NCBI GenBank assembly: GCA_964475385.1 | Contig: CAYYWV010000003.1 | Coordinates: forward strand, 1 to 51,106 | Direction: 5' to 3' | DNA length: 51,106 nucleotides | Source: CAYYWV01 sp964475385 | GTDB taxonomy: Bacteria; Pseudomonadota; Alphaproteobacteria; JAAXGF01 | Shown: in pieces, positions 32,541-41,209 of the stretch | Layout of the letters: the number at the start of each line of letters is the position of its first letter | Numbering within the stretch: the first letter of the stretch is position 1 | Program-made: the position numbers and the translations under genes | Notes under the pieces: generated by a model | The model's input: the letters and a program-made list of their open reading frames with translations, nothing else | The model's database searches: none | What the model was told of the DNA's origin: nothing

Positions 32541-33542
32541 TTGCGCCTGATTCGCCTTCTTTACCTCGTCGGCGGTGTCGTCCTGCTCGCCGTCGTGCTG
32601 GCCGAGACCGACCTTTCCGAGGTCGCCGCCCGGCTCGCCGACGTCGGGGTTTGGGGGGCGGCCGCCGTGATCGGCGTCTATGGCCTCGGCTTTCTCCTCG
32701 ACACCGCGTCCTGGCAGCTCATGCTCCTCGACGTGCCGGTCAACCCGCCCTGGCTCTATCGGCTGTGGAAGGTGCGCATGGTGGGCGAGGCCTACAACAC
32801 GGTGATGCCGGCGGCGTCCTTCGGCGGCGAGCCCGCCAAGGCGATCCTGCTCAAGAAGCGCCATCGGATCGGGTACGGCGACAGCATCGTCTCGCTGGTG
32901 ATCGCGCGCACCACCAACCTGATCGCGCTGATCTTCTTTGGTTTGGTCGGCTTTGTTCTCATGCTGAATGCCGAAGGGCTCGGCGCGACCTATCGTTTGG
33001 TGGCGGCGCTCGGCATGCTCGGCCTGGTCGTGGGCGTGGGCGCGTTCTTCGCCATCCAGCGCTGGCGGCTGTCGAGCCGGCTCGGGGGCTGGCTCGCCCG
33101 GCGTCCCTGGGGGCGGCGGATCGAGCGCATCCTCGCTCAGCTCGAGCGCGCCGACGCTGGCTTCGTCGAGTTCTACCACCGCCGCCCGCGGCGGTTCGCC
33201 GCCGCGCTCGCGCTCGCCTTCGGCAACTGGACGCTGGGCGCGGCCGAGATCGCGCTCGCGCTCTATTTCCTTGGCAAGCCGGTCAGCTTCGCCGAGGCCT
33301 GGGTGATCGAATCGGTGGTCCAGCTCGTCCGCGTCGGCACCTTCTTCGTACCGGCGAGCCTCGGCGCTCTCGAAGCGGCCTCGGTGGTCATGGTGCATGC
33401 GCTTACGGGACAGCCGGCGCTCGGCCTCGCGGCGGCGCTGGTGCGCCGCGCGCGCGAGATCCTGTTCGTCGCCTGGGGGCTCGCTTTGAGCTGGCTCGCC
33501 GCGCTCTCCCCCGTCGAGGTCGTGCGCGCCAGCTCGCGTTGA
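32541..33542 (+). CDS. flippase-like integral membrane protein (LPG-synthase TM family)
   Basis: This 333-residue protein is of the lysylphosphatidylglycerol-synthase transmembrane family (TIGR00374-type), with about eight helices and the typical EAYNTVMPAASFGGEPAKAILLKKRH near residue 82, EFYHRRPRRFAAALALAFGNW near 210 and VPASLGALEAASVVMVHAL near 272. These proteins are linked to lipid or glycolipid translocation. It starts with TTG at 32541, seven bases after a strong AAGGAGGGG. Its placement beside two phospholipid-headgroup enzymes suggests that it moves the lipid they make. Confidence 0.87.
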   Translation: MRLIRLLYLVGGVVLLAVVLAETDLSEVAARLADVGVWGAAAVIGVYGLGFLLDTASWQLMLLDVPVNPPWLYRLWKVRMVGEAYNTVMPAASFGGEPAKAILLKKRHRIGYGDSIVSLVIARTTNLIALIFFGLVGFVLMLNAEGLGATYRLVAALGMLGLVVGVGAFFAIQRWRLSSRLGGWLARRPWGRRIERILAQLERADAGFVEFYHRRPRRFAAALALAFGNWTLGAAEIALALYFLGKPVSFAEAWVIESVVQLVRVGTFFVPASLGALEAASVVMVHALTGQPALGLAAALVRRAREILFVAWGLALSWLAALSPVEVVRASSR

Positions 33543-33558
33543 GCCCCGTCTCGCCCGC

Positions 33559-36500
33559 TCAGTCGCGCCCTTCGCCCTTGGGCCAGGGGAGCACGTTGGC
33601 GGGCCCCCCGTCGCCGCCGCCCGCCGCGCGCCGGGGCGCGCCGGCCGCCGGTTCCGCTTCCGCGGAGACAGCGGGGGCGGCTGCGAAGCGCGGGCGTCTG
33701 ACGGCGAGCACCAAGCTCAGAAGCGGCGGGATGATCACGAGGGTAAGGAGCGCCGACAGCGCGAGCCCGCCGACCACCACCGAGCCCAGCCCGCGGTAGA
33801 GCTCCGAGCCCGCGCCCGGGAACAGAACCAACGGCAGCATGCCGAACACGCTGGTGAGCGTCGACATGAAGATCGGCCGCAGGCGGTTTCGCGTCGCCTC
33901 GCAGATGGCGTCCGCGGGCTCTTGGTTCCCGGTCCGGATCAGGTGCAGGGTCTGGTGGACCAAAAGGATCGCGTTGTTGACCACGATCCCGATCAGGATG
34001 ACGAAGCCGAGCATCGTCAGCATGTCGAGCGGCTGGAAAACGAAGCGGTTGAGCGCCAACAGCCCGGCCACCCCGCCCGCGGTCGCGAGCGGCACCGAAA
34101 GGACGATGATGAAGGGAAAGACGAAGCTCTCGAACAGCACCGCCATCAGGAGATAGGTGATCGCGAGCGCGACGGCGAGGAACAGCTTCATCGCGCCCCA
34201 GGTCTGGGTGAGCTTGTCCGCGGTGCCCGAGAGCCGCAGCTTCACCCCCGCCGGCAGGCCTTTGGCCTCGAGCGGGGCGATGACGCGGTCGCGAATCGTC
34301 GCGATCGCGGTCTCGAGCGGGATCTCGGGCGCGGGCGTGATCTTGAGCGTGACCGTGCGGACCCGGCCGCGGTGGCGGATCTCGGTCGGCCCGGCGGTCA
34401 TCTTCACCGTGGCGAGCGAGGCGAGCGGCACGATCCGCCCGTCCGCGACGACGATGGGGAGCTGGGCGATGCCCTGGGTCGCGGTGACCTCGTTGTCGGG
34501 GCCTTGAAGGGTGAGGTCGATGCGGCGGCCGTCGACCGTGACCTCGGCGACGCGGAGCCCCGAGTTGAAGGCGTCGATCGTCTCGCCGAGCCCGGTCACC
34601 GTCATGCCGTTGTCGGCGAGCCGCACCGGATCGGGCGCGATGCGCAGCTCGGGCGCGCCGAGCTCGAGCCCCGGCACCGGGCGGAACTGGTTGCCCTGGT
34701 CGAGCGGCATCGCCCGCATCAAAAGCCCGGTCGCTTGGCGTGCGGTCGCCAGAACCTCGCCGAGGTCGGGGCCCGAGACATCGAGATCGACCGATCGTCC
34801 GCCCCCGATCCCCCGCCCGAACAGCGGGTACTGGTTGATCGCGCCGAAGGTGCCGGGCTCGCGGAAGGCGGCGCGCTGAAGGATCGGGATCAGCTCGGGG
34901 GCGCGCTCGGGCTCGGCGGCCGCCGCGCCGAGGAAGGTGCTCCCCCGGGTCGCGACGAAGAAGAAGCGGTCGAGCCGGGGCGGCGCGTCCGGAGGCGCGG
35001 TCGCGCCTGCGTTCTCGGCGAGAAGCGGCAGAACCTCGGCCTCGATCCGGCCGGCGATCTCGGTCGTGGTCTCGAGGTTGTAGCCGGGCGGCGGCAGGAT
35101 GTAGCCGAACACCAGGTTGCGGTTGCCGTTGGGCAGGTACTCGAGCTTGGGCAGGTAGAGATAAGTGCCCACCGCCGCCGCGCCGCAGATCGCGCCGACC
35201 ACGACAAGCGCGAACAGGCGGCTTCGCGTCGCGAGCCGCACGAATCCGAGAACGCCCGCCGAGAAGCCGCGCGCGAGCCCGTCGAGCCCCGGCAGACGCA
35301 GCATCCGCGCGCCGTCCCCGGGCAGGAGCTTGACCGCGAGCGCCGGGATCACCGTGATCGCCACCAGAAGCGACAGCAGCACCGAGACCGAGATTGCGAC
35401 CGCGATGTCGCGGAAGAGCTGCCCCACTTCGAGGTCGAGCACCAGGATAGGCACGAAAACCATCACCGTGGTCAGCGCCGAGACCAGAACCGCGCTCCAC
35501 ACCTCGCGCGCGCCGCGGTGCGCCGCCTCGACCCGCTCGGCCCCGCTCTCGCGCAGGCGGAAGATGTTTTCGAGAACGACGATCGCCGCATCCACCACCA
35601 TGCCGACGGCGAAGGCGATGCCGGCGAGCGAGATCACGTTGATCGACCGCCCCATCGCCGCCATGGCGACGAAGGCGCCCACCACCGAGACCGGGATCGC
35701 GAGCGAGATGATCAGCGTCGCCCGCCACGAGCGCAGGAACAGAAGAAGGATGAACGCCGCCAACAGTCCGCCGACCCAGACATTCTGGCGCACGAGATCG
35801 ATCGCCGAGTTGATATAGACCGTTTCGTCGTAGACCTGGCGCAGGGTGAGCCCCGCCGCCTTGACCGGCCCGGCCTGGAGCTCGGCCACCGCGGCGCGGA
35901 TGCCGTCCATGGTCTCGATCACGTTGGCGCCGGTCTCGCGTTTGACGCTCAGGGCGATGGCCGGCTCGCCGTTGAAGCGGATGCGCGCGCTCGGGTCTTT
36001 GTAATTGAAATCCACGTCGGCGATGTCGCCCACCGAGACCCGGGCGATGCGGCCGGTCTCGGGGTCTATGGCGCTGCGCAGGACGACCGCGCGCACGCGC
36101 GCGATCGAGTTGAGCTCGGCGTCGGCGCGCACCACGTAGCGGCGCTTGCCTTCCTCGACGTCGCCGGCCGAGACCGACAGGTTCGCCGCCCTGAGCGCGC
36201 GCAGGACGTCGGGCACCGTCAGGCGGTAGCGCGCCATGCGGCCGGGATCGACGGTCACCCGCAGCTCGCGCTCGCGCCCGCCGTAAACATCGACCCGCCC
36301 GACGCCCGGGACGCGTTCGAGCCGGTCCTGGATCACGTCGCTTGCGAAGTCGCCGTAAGTGCCGATGTCGCGTTCGTTGCCGGGCGCGCGGCGCAGAACC
36401 AGCCAGGCGATCGACTGGTCTTCGGCGGCCGCGGTGCGAAGCGTCGGCTCGTCGGCCTCCTCGGGGTAGCCGTTGACCCGGTCGAGTCGGTTGGAGACCA

Positions 36501-36819
36501 GCAGAAGCGCCCGGTCCATGTTCTGGCCGACGCGGAACTCAAGCGTGATCCGCGCCCGGCCGTCCTCGGCCCGGCTCTCCATATCGGTCAGCCCTTCGAG
36601 TCCCTTGAGCGCGTCCTCCTGGCGGTTGACGATCTCGCGCTCGACCTCGGCGGGCGAGCCGCCGGGCCACAGGGTCGTCACCGTGATGACCGGGCGGCGA
36701 ACGTCGGGAGCGAGTTGGATCGGGATGATGCGGAGCGCGAGCACGCCGAACATCACGACCATCAGCACCGCCGCGACGACGGCGATGGGACGCGCGATGG
36801 CGGTGCGGATCAGGTCCAT
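33559..36819 (-). CDS. RND efflux transporter permease
   Basis: This 1086-residue inner-membrane pump has the HAE/AcrB-like layout: helix 1 at the N-terminus (RPIAVVAAVLMVVMFGVLALRIIP), two large periplasmic loops, helices 2-7 in the middle and 8-12 near the end. The helix-4 motif is AVGMVVDAAIVVLENIFRLRE, with a single Asp where AcrB has two. The N-terminal LAPDVRRPVITVTTLWPGGSPAEVE and a repeated GRSINVISLAGIAF are family-typical. Its start codon directly abuts the adaptor stop. No outer-membrane factor gene lies in the window, so one must be shared from elsewhere. Confidence 0.93.
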   Translation of the reverse strand: MDLIRTAIARPIAVVAAVLMVVMFGVLALRIIPIQLAPDVRRPVITVTTLWPGGSPAEVEREIVNRQEDALKGLEGLTDMESRAEDGRARITLEFRVGQNMDRALLLVSNRLDRVNGYPEEADEPTLRTAAAEDQSIAWLVLRRAPGNERDIGTYGDFASDVIQDRLERVPGVGRVDVYGGRERELRVTVDPGRMARYRLTVPDVLRALRAANLSVSAGDVEEGKRRYVVRADAELNSIARVRAVVLRSAIDPETGRIARVSVGDIADVDFNYKDPSARIRFNGEPAIALSVKRETGANVIETMDGIRAAVAELQAGPVKAAGLTLRQVYDETVYINSAIDLVRQNVWVGGLLAAFILLLFLRSWRATLIISLAIPVSVVGAFVAMAAMGRSINVISLAGIAFAVGMVVDAAIVVLENIFRLRESGAERVEAAHRGAREVWSAVLVSALTTVMVFVPILVLDLEVGQLFRDIAVAISVSVLLSLLVAITVIPALAVKLLPGDGARMLRLPGLDGLARGFSAGVLGFVRLATRSRLFALVVVGAICGAAAVGTYLYLPKLEYLPNGNRNLVFGYILPPPGYNLETTTEIAGRIEAEVLPLLAENAGATAPPDAPPRLDRFFFVATRGSTFLGAAAAEPERAPELIPILQRAAFREPGTFGAINQYPLFGRGIGGGRSVDLDVSGPDLGEVLATARQATGLLMRAMPLDQGNQFRPVPGLELGAPELRIAPDPVRLADNGMTVTGLGETIDAFNSGLRVAEVTVDGRRIDLTLQGPDNEVTATQGIAQLPIVVADGRIVPLASLATVKMTAGPTEIRHRGRVRTVTLKITPAPEIPLETAIATIRDRVIAPLEAKGLPAGVKLRLSGTADKLTQTWGAMKLFLAVALAITYLLMAVLFESFVFPFIIVLSVPLATAGGVAGLLALNRFVFQPLDMLTMLGFVILIGIVVNNAILLVHQTLHLIRTGNQEPADAICEATRNRLRPIFMSTLTSVFGMLPLVLFPGAGSELYRGLGSVVVGGLALSALLTLVIIPPLLSLVLAVRRPRFAAAPAVSAEAEPAAGAPRRAAGGGDGGPANVLPWPKGEGRD

Positions 36820-38040
36820 CTACGACGATCCCGACAGGATCACGGGTTGGCCCGGCGCGAGACGTTCATTGCCGCGCACGACGACGAGCTCCCCAGGCTC
36901 GAGCCCGCGCTTCACCTCGAGCCGCGCGCCCACCGCGGCGCCGATCTCGATCGGGCGCAGCTCGGCGACGCCGTTGTTAACCACGAAGACCGTAGCCCCG
37001 GCCTCGCCGTGGATGACCGCGTCCTTGTGCACGGTGGTCACCATGCGCGGCTTGCCGACCGGGATTTCGAGCGTCACCGACTGTCCGTCGGCAAGCGGCC
37101 CGGGCGCTCCGTCGAAGCGGGGGACGAAACGGACCGGGCGTGTGCGCGTCGACGGGTTCTCCTCGACCCCGATGGTGCGGACCGTGGCGATCCGGGGGCG
37201 GCCGTCGTCGAGACGAAAGCGGACCTCGACCCCGGGGGCGAGGCCCGCAATCTGGGCGAAGGGCACGTCGGCCTCGATCTCGATATCGGTATCGTTGACC
37301 AGAGTTACAACGCCCGCGCCGACATCGAGATAGGCGCCGACGTCGGTATGGCGGCGGGTCACCACGCCGTCGAAGGGCGCGCGGATCTCGGTGTGCGCAA
37401 GGTCGTCCTCGGCGAGCCGCAGGCTGGCCTGGCTGCGCAGGATGCGGGCCCGGCTCACGTCGATCTGCGCCTTGGCCTCGCGGATATCGGCGCGCGCCGC
37501 ATCCACGTCGCCGCGGGCGGCGGCTTCCTCCTGGGCCTTGTCGTCGAGGCGCGCCTGCGAGAACGCGGCCGACCGGCGCAGGCTTTGAAGCCGCGCGAGC
37601 TCTTGGCGGACGAGCGCCAGCCGGGCCTTGGCGGCCTGAAGTCGGGCCTGGGCCGAAGCCGCGCGGGCTTCGGCGTTGGCGAGGCTCGCCCGGCTCTCGG
37701 CGAGATCGGCGCGGGCGAGATCGCGCCGCCAGATGTGGCGGTCGCGCTCGATCACGGCGAGGATGTCGCCTTTCTTCACCCGGTCGCCGACGTGCACGCG
37801 CATCTCGACGACCGGGCCCGCGGTGCGCGCCGCGACCTCGACCCGCTGGCGGGTGACCAGGCGGCCGATCACCGGCGCGGTCTGGCTGAACGGCTCGCGC
37901 GCGACCGCATCGACGACCACGTTCGCGGCCTGGGCGCGGACCGGCCCGGCCGCGGCGACCGCGAGAAACCCGAGCACGGCCGCGGCCGCCGCAAGGCGCA
38001 AGGTCGGCGACGAATGTCTCGTCCGGATGCGGCTCGTCAT
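36820..38040 (-). CDS. RND efflux periplasmic adaptor (membrane fusion protein)
   Basis: This 406-residue protein has a signal peptide ending PVRAQA, a biotinyl-lipoyl-like domain, and a long coiled-coil hairpin (about residues 115-215, rich in Ala/Arg/Glu heptads: ARADLAESRASLANAEARAA through DIREAKAQIDVSRARI). The second lipoyl half (EIRAPFDGVVTRRHTDVGAYLDVG) and beta-barrel domain follow. It bridges the RND pump to an outer-membrane channel. Its stop codon is followed immediately by the pump ATG, so the two are translationally linked. No regulator is adjacent. Confidence 0.93.
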   Translation of the reverse strand: MTSRIRTRHSSPTLRLAAAAAVLGFLAVAAAGPVRAQAANVVVDAVAREPFSQTAPVIGRLVTRQRVEVAARTAGPVVEMRVHVGDRVKKGDILAVIERDRHIWRRDLARADLAESRASLANAEARAASAQARLQAAKARLALVRQELARLQSLRRSAAFSQARLDDKAQEEAAARGDVDAARADIREAKAQIDVSRARILRSQASLRLAEDDLAHTEIRAPFDGVVTRRHTDVGAYLDVGAGVVTLVNDTDIEIEADVPFAQIAGLAPGVEVRFRLDDGRPRIATVRTIGVEENPSTRTRPVRFVPRFDGAPGPLADGQSVTLEIPVGKPRMVTTVHKDAVIHGEAGATVFVVNNGVAELRPIEIGAAVGARLEVKRGLEPGELVVVRGNERLAPGQPVILSGSS

Positions 38041-38208
38041 GGCCGGCGATCATACCCTACTGGGCGCGCGCCGGCCACGGCGCGCTCGCGGCGCGGGGCG
38101 GGACACGCCTTCCGGAAATCCAGGCTGGCCCGGGGCCGGCGATTGTGGAAGAGTCTCAAGCGGTCGCGCATCATTGCGTTTCATCGAACCTGTTGGGGGA
38201 GGGCGGCC

Positions 38209-39135
38209 ATGACGACGGCGCTATTCACCCATCCGGCCTGTCTCGAACACGATCCCGGGCCGTTTCATCCCGAAAGCCCGGCCCGGCTGCGCGCGGTGCT
38301 CGATGCGCTCGACGCCCCGGAGTTCGCCGCCCTCGACCGGCGCGAGGCCCCGCGGGCCGCACGCGAGGCGCTCGAGCGCGCGCACGCGCCCGCTTATGTC
38401 GAAATGGTGCTGTCGAGCGTTCCGGCAACCGGGCGTGTGCACCTCGATCCCGACACGGCGCTCTCGCCGGGCTCGGGCGAAGCGGCGCTGCGCGCGGCAG
38501 GCGCGGTCTGCGCCGCGGTCGATGCGGTGGCCGCGGGCGAGGCCGCCAACGCCTTTTGCGCCGTCCGCCCGCCCGGCCACCACGCCGAGGCCGCGCGGGC
38601 GATGGGCTTCTGCCTGTTCAACAACGTCGCCGTCGGCGCGCTTCACGCCCGCGCCGTCCATGGGCTTGAGCGGGTCGCGGTGATCGACTTCGACGTCCAT
38701 CACGGCAACGGCACCCAACACATGTTCGAGCGCGACCCCGGCCTGTTTTACGCCTCGACCCATCAGTGGCCTTACTACCCGGGCACCGGCGCCCGCGAGG
38801 AGACCGGGGTCGGCAACATCGTCAACGCGCCGCTCGCCGCCGGCGCGGGCGGCGAGGCGTTCCGCGACGCGATGACGCGCGAGATCCTGCCGGCGCTCAA
38901 GGCCTTCGGGCCCGATCTCGTCATGATCTCGGCGGGCTTCGACGCCCACGTCGACGATCCCTTGGCCGGGCTCGCGCTCGTCGACGACGACTACGCTTGG
39001 GCGACGCGGGAAATATTGGCGCTTGCGCGCGAATCTTGCGCGGGCCGGGTCGTCTCGACCCTCGAAGGGGGCTACGACCTCGCCGCCCTCGGACGGGTGG
39101 CGGCGGTCCATGTGGACGCGCTGATGCGCGCCTGA
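38209..39135 (+). CDS. histone deacetylase-family zinc amidohydrolase
   Basis: This 308-residue enzyme is a zinc-dependent deacetylase of the class II HDAC/acetylpolyamine amidohydrolase fold. It shows the start HPACLEHDPGPFHPESPARL, AVRPPGHHAEAARAMGFCLFNN with the catalytic His pair, the zinc site in DFDVHHGNGTQ (Asp and His ligands), STHQWPYYPGTG, and GFDAHVDDPLAG with the third ligand. Bacterial members deacetylate acetylated polyamines, acetoin or other amides. It heads the xseB-ispA-tlyA group, an order known in this class of bacteria. The very long frame upstream is an antisense shadow, so the start is the ATG at 38209, behind GGGGGAGGG. Confidence 0.9.
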   Translation: MTTALFTHPACLEHDPGPFHPESPARLRAVLDALDAPEFAALDRREAPRAAREALERAHAPAYVEMVLSSVPATGRVHLDPDTALSPGSGEAALRAAGAVCAAVDAVAAGEAANAFCAVRPPGHHAEAARAMGFCLFNNVAVGALHARAVHGLERVAVIDFDVHHGNGTQHMFERDPGLFYASTHQWPYYPGTGAREETGVGNIVNAPLAAGAGGEAFRDAMTREILPALKAFGPDLVMISAGFDAHVDDPLAGLALVDDDYAWATREILALARESCAGRVVSTLEGGYDLAALGRVAAVHVDALMRA

Positions 39136-39214
39136 GCGGGCGGCGGCCGGCCTTGTTTCGATTCCGGTGAGTTCGTACACTCGCGGCCGGAGACAGGCGG
39201 CGACGGAGCGCGGC

Positions 39215-39478
39215 ATGACCAACGGCGATAACGGCGGCAAGGCGGGGTCCGACATCGCCGGGCTCAGCTTCGAGGACGCGCTCGCCGAGCTCGAGGCGAT
39301 CGTCCAGCGCCTCGAGGCGGGCGAAGGCAAGCTCGACGAGGCGATCGACGCCTACGAACGCGGCGCGGCGCTCAAGCGGCACTGCGAGGCCAAGCTCCGC
39401 GAGGCCCAGGCGCGCATCGACAGGATCGTCGTCGCCGAGGACGGTTCGGTCGCGACCGAGCCGGTCGCCGAGGAGTAA
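39215..39478 (+). CDS. xseB: exodeoxyribonuclease VII small subunit
   Basis: This 87-residue protein is the small subunit of ExoVII. It shows SFEDALAELEAIVQRLEAGEGKLDEAIDAYERGAALKRHCEAKLREAQARID, two helices forming a coiled-coil. I chose the ATG at 39215; an upstream GTG (39167) gives a non-family tail. Its stop lies seven bases before the ispA start. Confidence 0.9.
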   Translation: MTNGDNGGKAGSDIAGLSFEDALAELEAIVQRLEAGEGKLDEAIDAYERGAALKRHCEAKLREAQARIDRIVVAEDGSVATEPVAEE

Positions 39479-39485
39479 GGGGGGC

Positions 39486-40373
39486 TTGGCCGACCTCGCC
39501 ACCGCGCTCGGCGAGATCGCGCAGGCGGTCGATGCCGCGCTCGACGCGCTTTTGCCGCGCCCCCAAGGCCCCGAGGGCCGGGTCGCCGAGGCCATGCGTT
39601 ACGCCTGCCTTTCGGGCGGCAAGCGGCTGCGGCCTTTTCTCGTGGTCGCCGGGGCCGAGATGTTCGACGTCCCGCGCGCGGCGGCGCTGCAGGCCGCGGC
39701 GGCGGTCGAGATGATCCACTGCTACTCGCTGGTCCACGACGATCTGCCGGCGATGGACGACGACGATCTTCGCCGCGGGCGGCCGACCTGCCATGTCGCT
39801 TTCGACGAGGCGACGGCGATCCTCGCCGGCGACGGGCTTTTGACCTACGCCTTCGAGGTGCTCGGCGCGCCCGAGACCCACGCGAGCCCGGCGGTGCGCT
39901 GCGCGCTCGTGCAGGGGCTTGCGGCCGCGGCCGGGCCGGCGGGCATGGTCGGCGGCCAGATGATCGACCTTCGCGCCGCCGAAACCGCGCAAGACATCGA
40001 GGCCATCACCCGGCTTCAGGCGCTCAAAACCGGGGCGCTGATCGCCTTCGCTTGCGAGGCGGGCGCGATTCTCGGCGAGGCCGGGGACGAGGCCCGCGCC
40101 CGGCTCGGGGCTTACGGACGCGATCTCGGACTCGCCTTCCAGATCGCCGACGATCTCCTCGACGTGGAAGGCGACGCGGCCGCGCTCGGCAAGGCGGTGG
40201 GCAAGGACGCGGCCGCGGGCAAGGCCACTTTCGTCGGCCTTTTGGGCGTCGCGGGCGCGCGTGAGAAGGCGGCCGGGCTGGTCGAGGCGGCGTGCCGGGC
40301 GCTCGATCCCTTCGGGGGGCGCGCCGATCTCTTGCGCGCGGTCGCCCGCTTCGCCATCGAGCGCAGGCATTGA
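39486..40373 (+). CDS. ispA: farnesyl diphosphate synthase (short-chain polyprenyl synthetase)
   Basis: This 295-residue enzyme condenses IPP with DMAPP and geranyl-PP to give farnesyl-PP for quinones and cell-wall lipid carriers. Both aspartate-rich motifs are present: DDLPAMDDDDLRRG near residue 87 and QIADDLLDVEGD near 220. GGKRLRPFLVVAG and KTGALIAFACE are also typical. It starts with TTG at 39486, behind AAGGGGGG. In related genomes dxs often follows; here tlyA follows directly after 44 bases. Confidence 0.93.
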   Translation: MADLATALGEIAQAVDAALDALLPRPQGPEGRVAEAMRYACLSGGKRLRPFLVVAGAEMFDVPRAAALQAAAAVEMIHCYSLVHDDLPAMDDDDLRRGRPTCHVAFDEATAILAGDGLLTYAFEVLGAPETHASPAVRCALVQGLAAAAGPAGMVGGQMIDLRAAETAQDIEAITRLQALKTGALIAFACEAGAILGEAGDEARARLGAYGRDLGLAFQIADDLLDVEGDAAALGKAVGKDAAAGKATFVGLLGVAGAREKAAGLVEAACRALDPFGGRADLLRAVARFAIERRH

Positions 40374-40417
40374 GATCGAGAAGAGGCCGGCCGCGCGCGC
40401 CGGACCGCTGAAACGCC

Positions 40418-41203
40418 ATGGCAGAGGAAAAGCGCTGCGCCCGCAAGGAACGGCTCGACGTTCTTCTGGTCGCGCGCGGCTTGGCCGAATCGCGCGCCCG
40501 CGCCCGGGCGCTGATCATGGCGGGCCGCGTGTTCGCAGGCGAGCGTCGGCTCGACAAGCCGGGGGCCCTGCTGCCGGCGGACGCCGAGATCGCCGTGCGC
40601 GGCCGCGACCATCCCTGGGTCTCGCGCGGCGGGGTCAAGCTCGCCCACGCCCTCGACCATTTCGCGATCGACCCCGAGGGCGCGGCGGCGATCGACCTCG
40701 GCGCCTCGACCGGGGGCTTCACCGACGTTCTTCTCAGCCGCGGCGCGGCGCGGGTCTATGCGGTCGACGTCGGCCGAGGACAGCTCGACTGGCGGCTGCG
40801 CGAAGACCCCCGCGTCGTCGTCCTCGAAGGGGTGAACGCCCGCTATCTCGGCCGCGATCAGGTGCCCGAGCCGGTCGATCTGATCGTCTGCGACGCGAGC
40901 TTCATCGGGCTCGAGACGCTGCTTCCCGCGCCGCTCGCGCTCGCCGCGCCGCGGGCCGCGCTGATCGCGCTGATCAAGCCCCAGTTCGAGGCCGGCCCCG
41001 GGAACGTCGGCAAAGGCGGCGTCGTGCGGGATGCGGCGGTGCGCGAGGCGGTCTGCGCCCGGATTCGCGCCTGGCTCGACGGCCTTCCGGACTGGCGGGT
41101 GATCGGGCTTATCGAAAGCCCGATCCGCGGCGCGCGCGGCAATGTCGAGTTCCTGATCGCCGCCCGAAAGGAGCCGGAGAGCGAGCGCGATCCGGCGTCG
41201 TGA
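40418..41203 (+). CDS. tlyA: TlyA-family rRNA methyltransferase
   Basis: This 261-residue protein combines an N-terminal S4 RNA-binding domain (ERLDVLLVARGLAESRARARALIMAGRV) with a 2'-O-methyltransferase domain. The K-D-K-E tetrad is visible: Lys in VSRGGVKL, Asp in IDLGASTGGF, Lys in LIKPQFEAG and Glu in IESPIRGARGNVEF. TlyA methylates 16S/23S rRNA ribose in some bacteria; some homologues are called hemolysin A. Its stop is seven bases from that of aroC. Confidence 0.92.
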   Translation: MAEEKRCARKERLDVLLVARGLAESRARARALIMAGRVFAGERRLDKPGALLPADAEIAVRGRDHPWVSRGGVKLAHALDHFAIDPEGAAAIDLGASTGGFTDVLLSRGAARVYAVDVGRGQLDWRLREDPRVVVLEGVNARYLGRDQVPEPVDLIVCDASFIGLETLLPAPLALAAPRAALIALIKPQFEAGPGNVGKGGVVRDAAVREAVCARIRAWLDGLPDWRVIGLIESPIRGARGNVEFLIAARKEPESERDPAS

Positions 41204-41209
41204 GAACGC

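Noticed and set aside
33922..39135. A 1737-residue plus-strand frame running across the RND genes into the HDAC gene
   Set aside because: It is antisense to two clear RND genes on the minus strand; only the last 308 residues (from 38209) are a real family member. GC-rich codon bias removes stops in the shadow frame.
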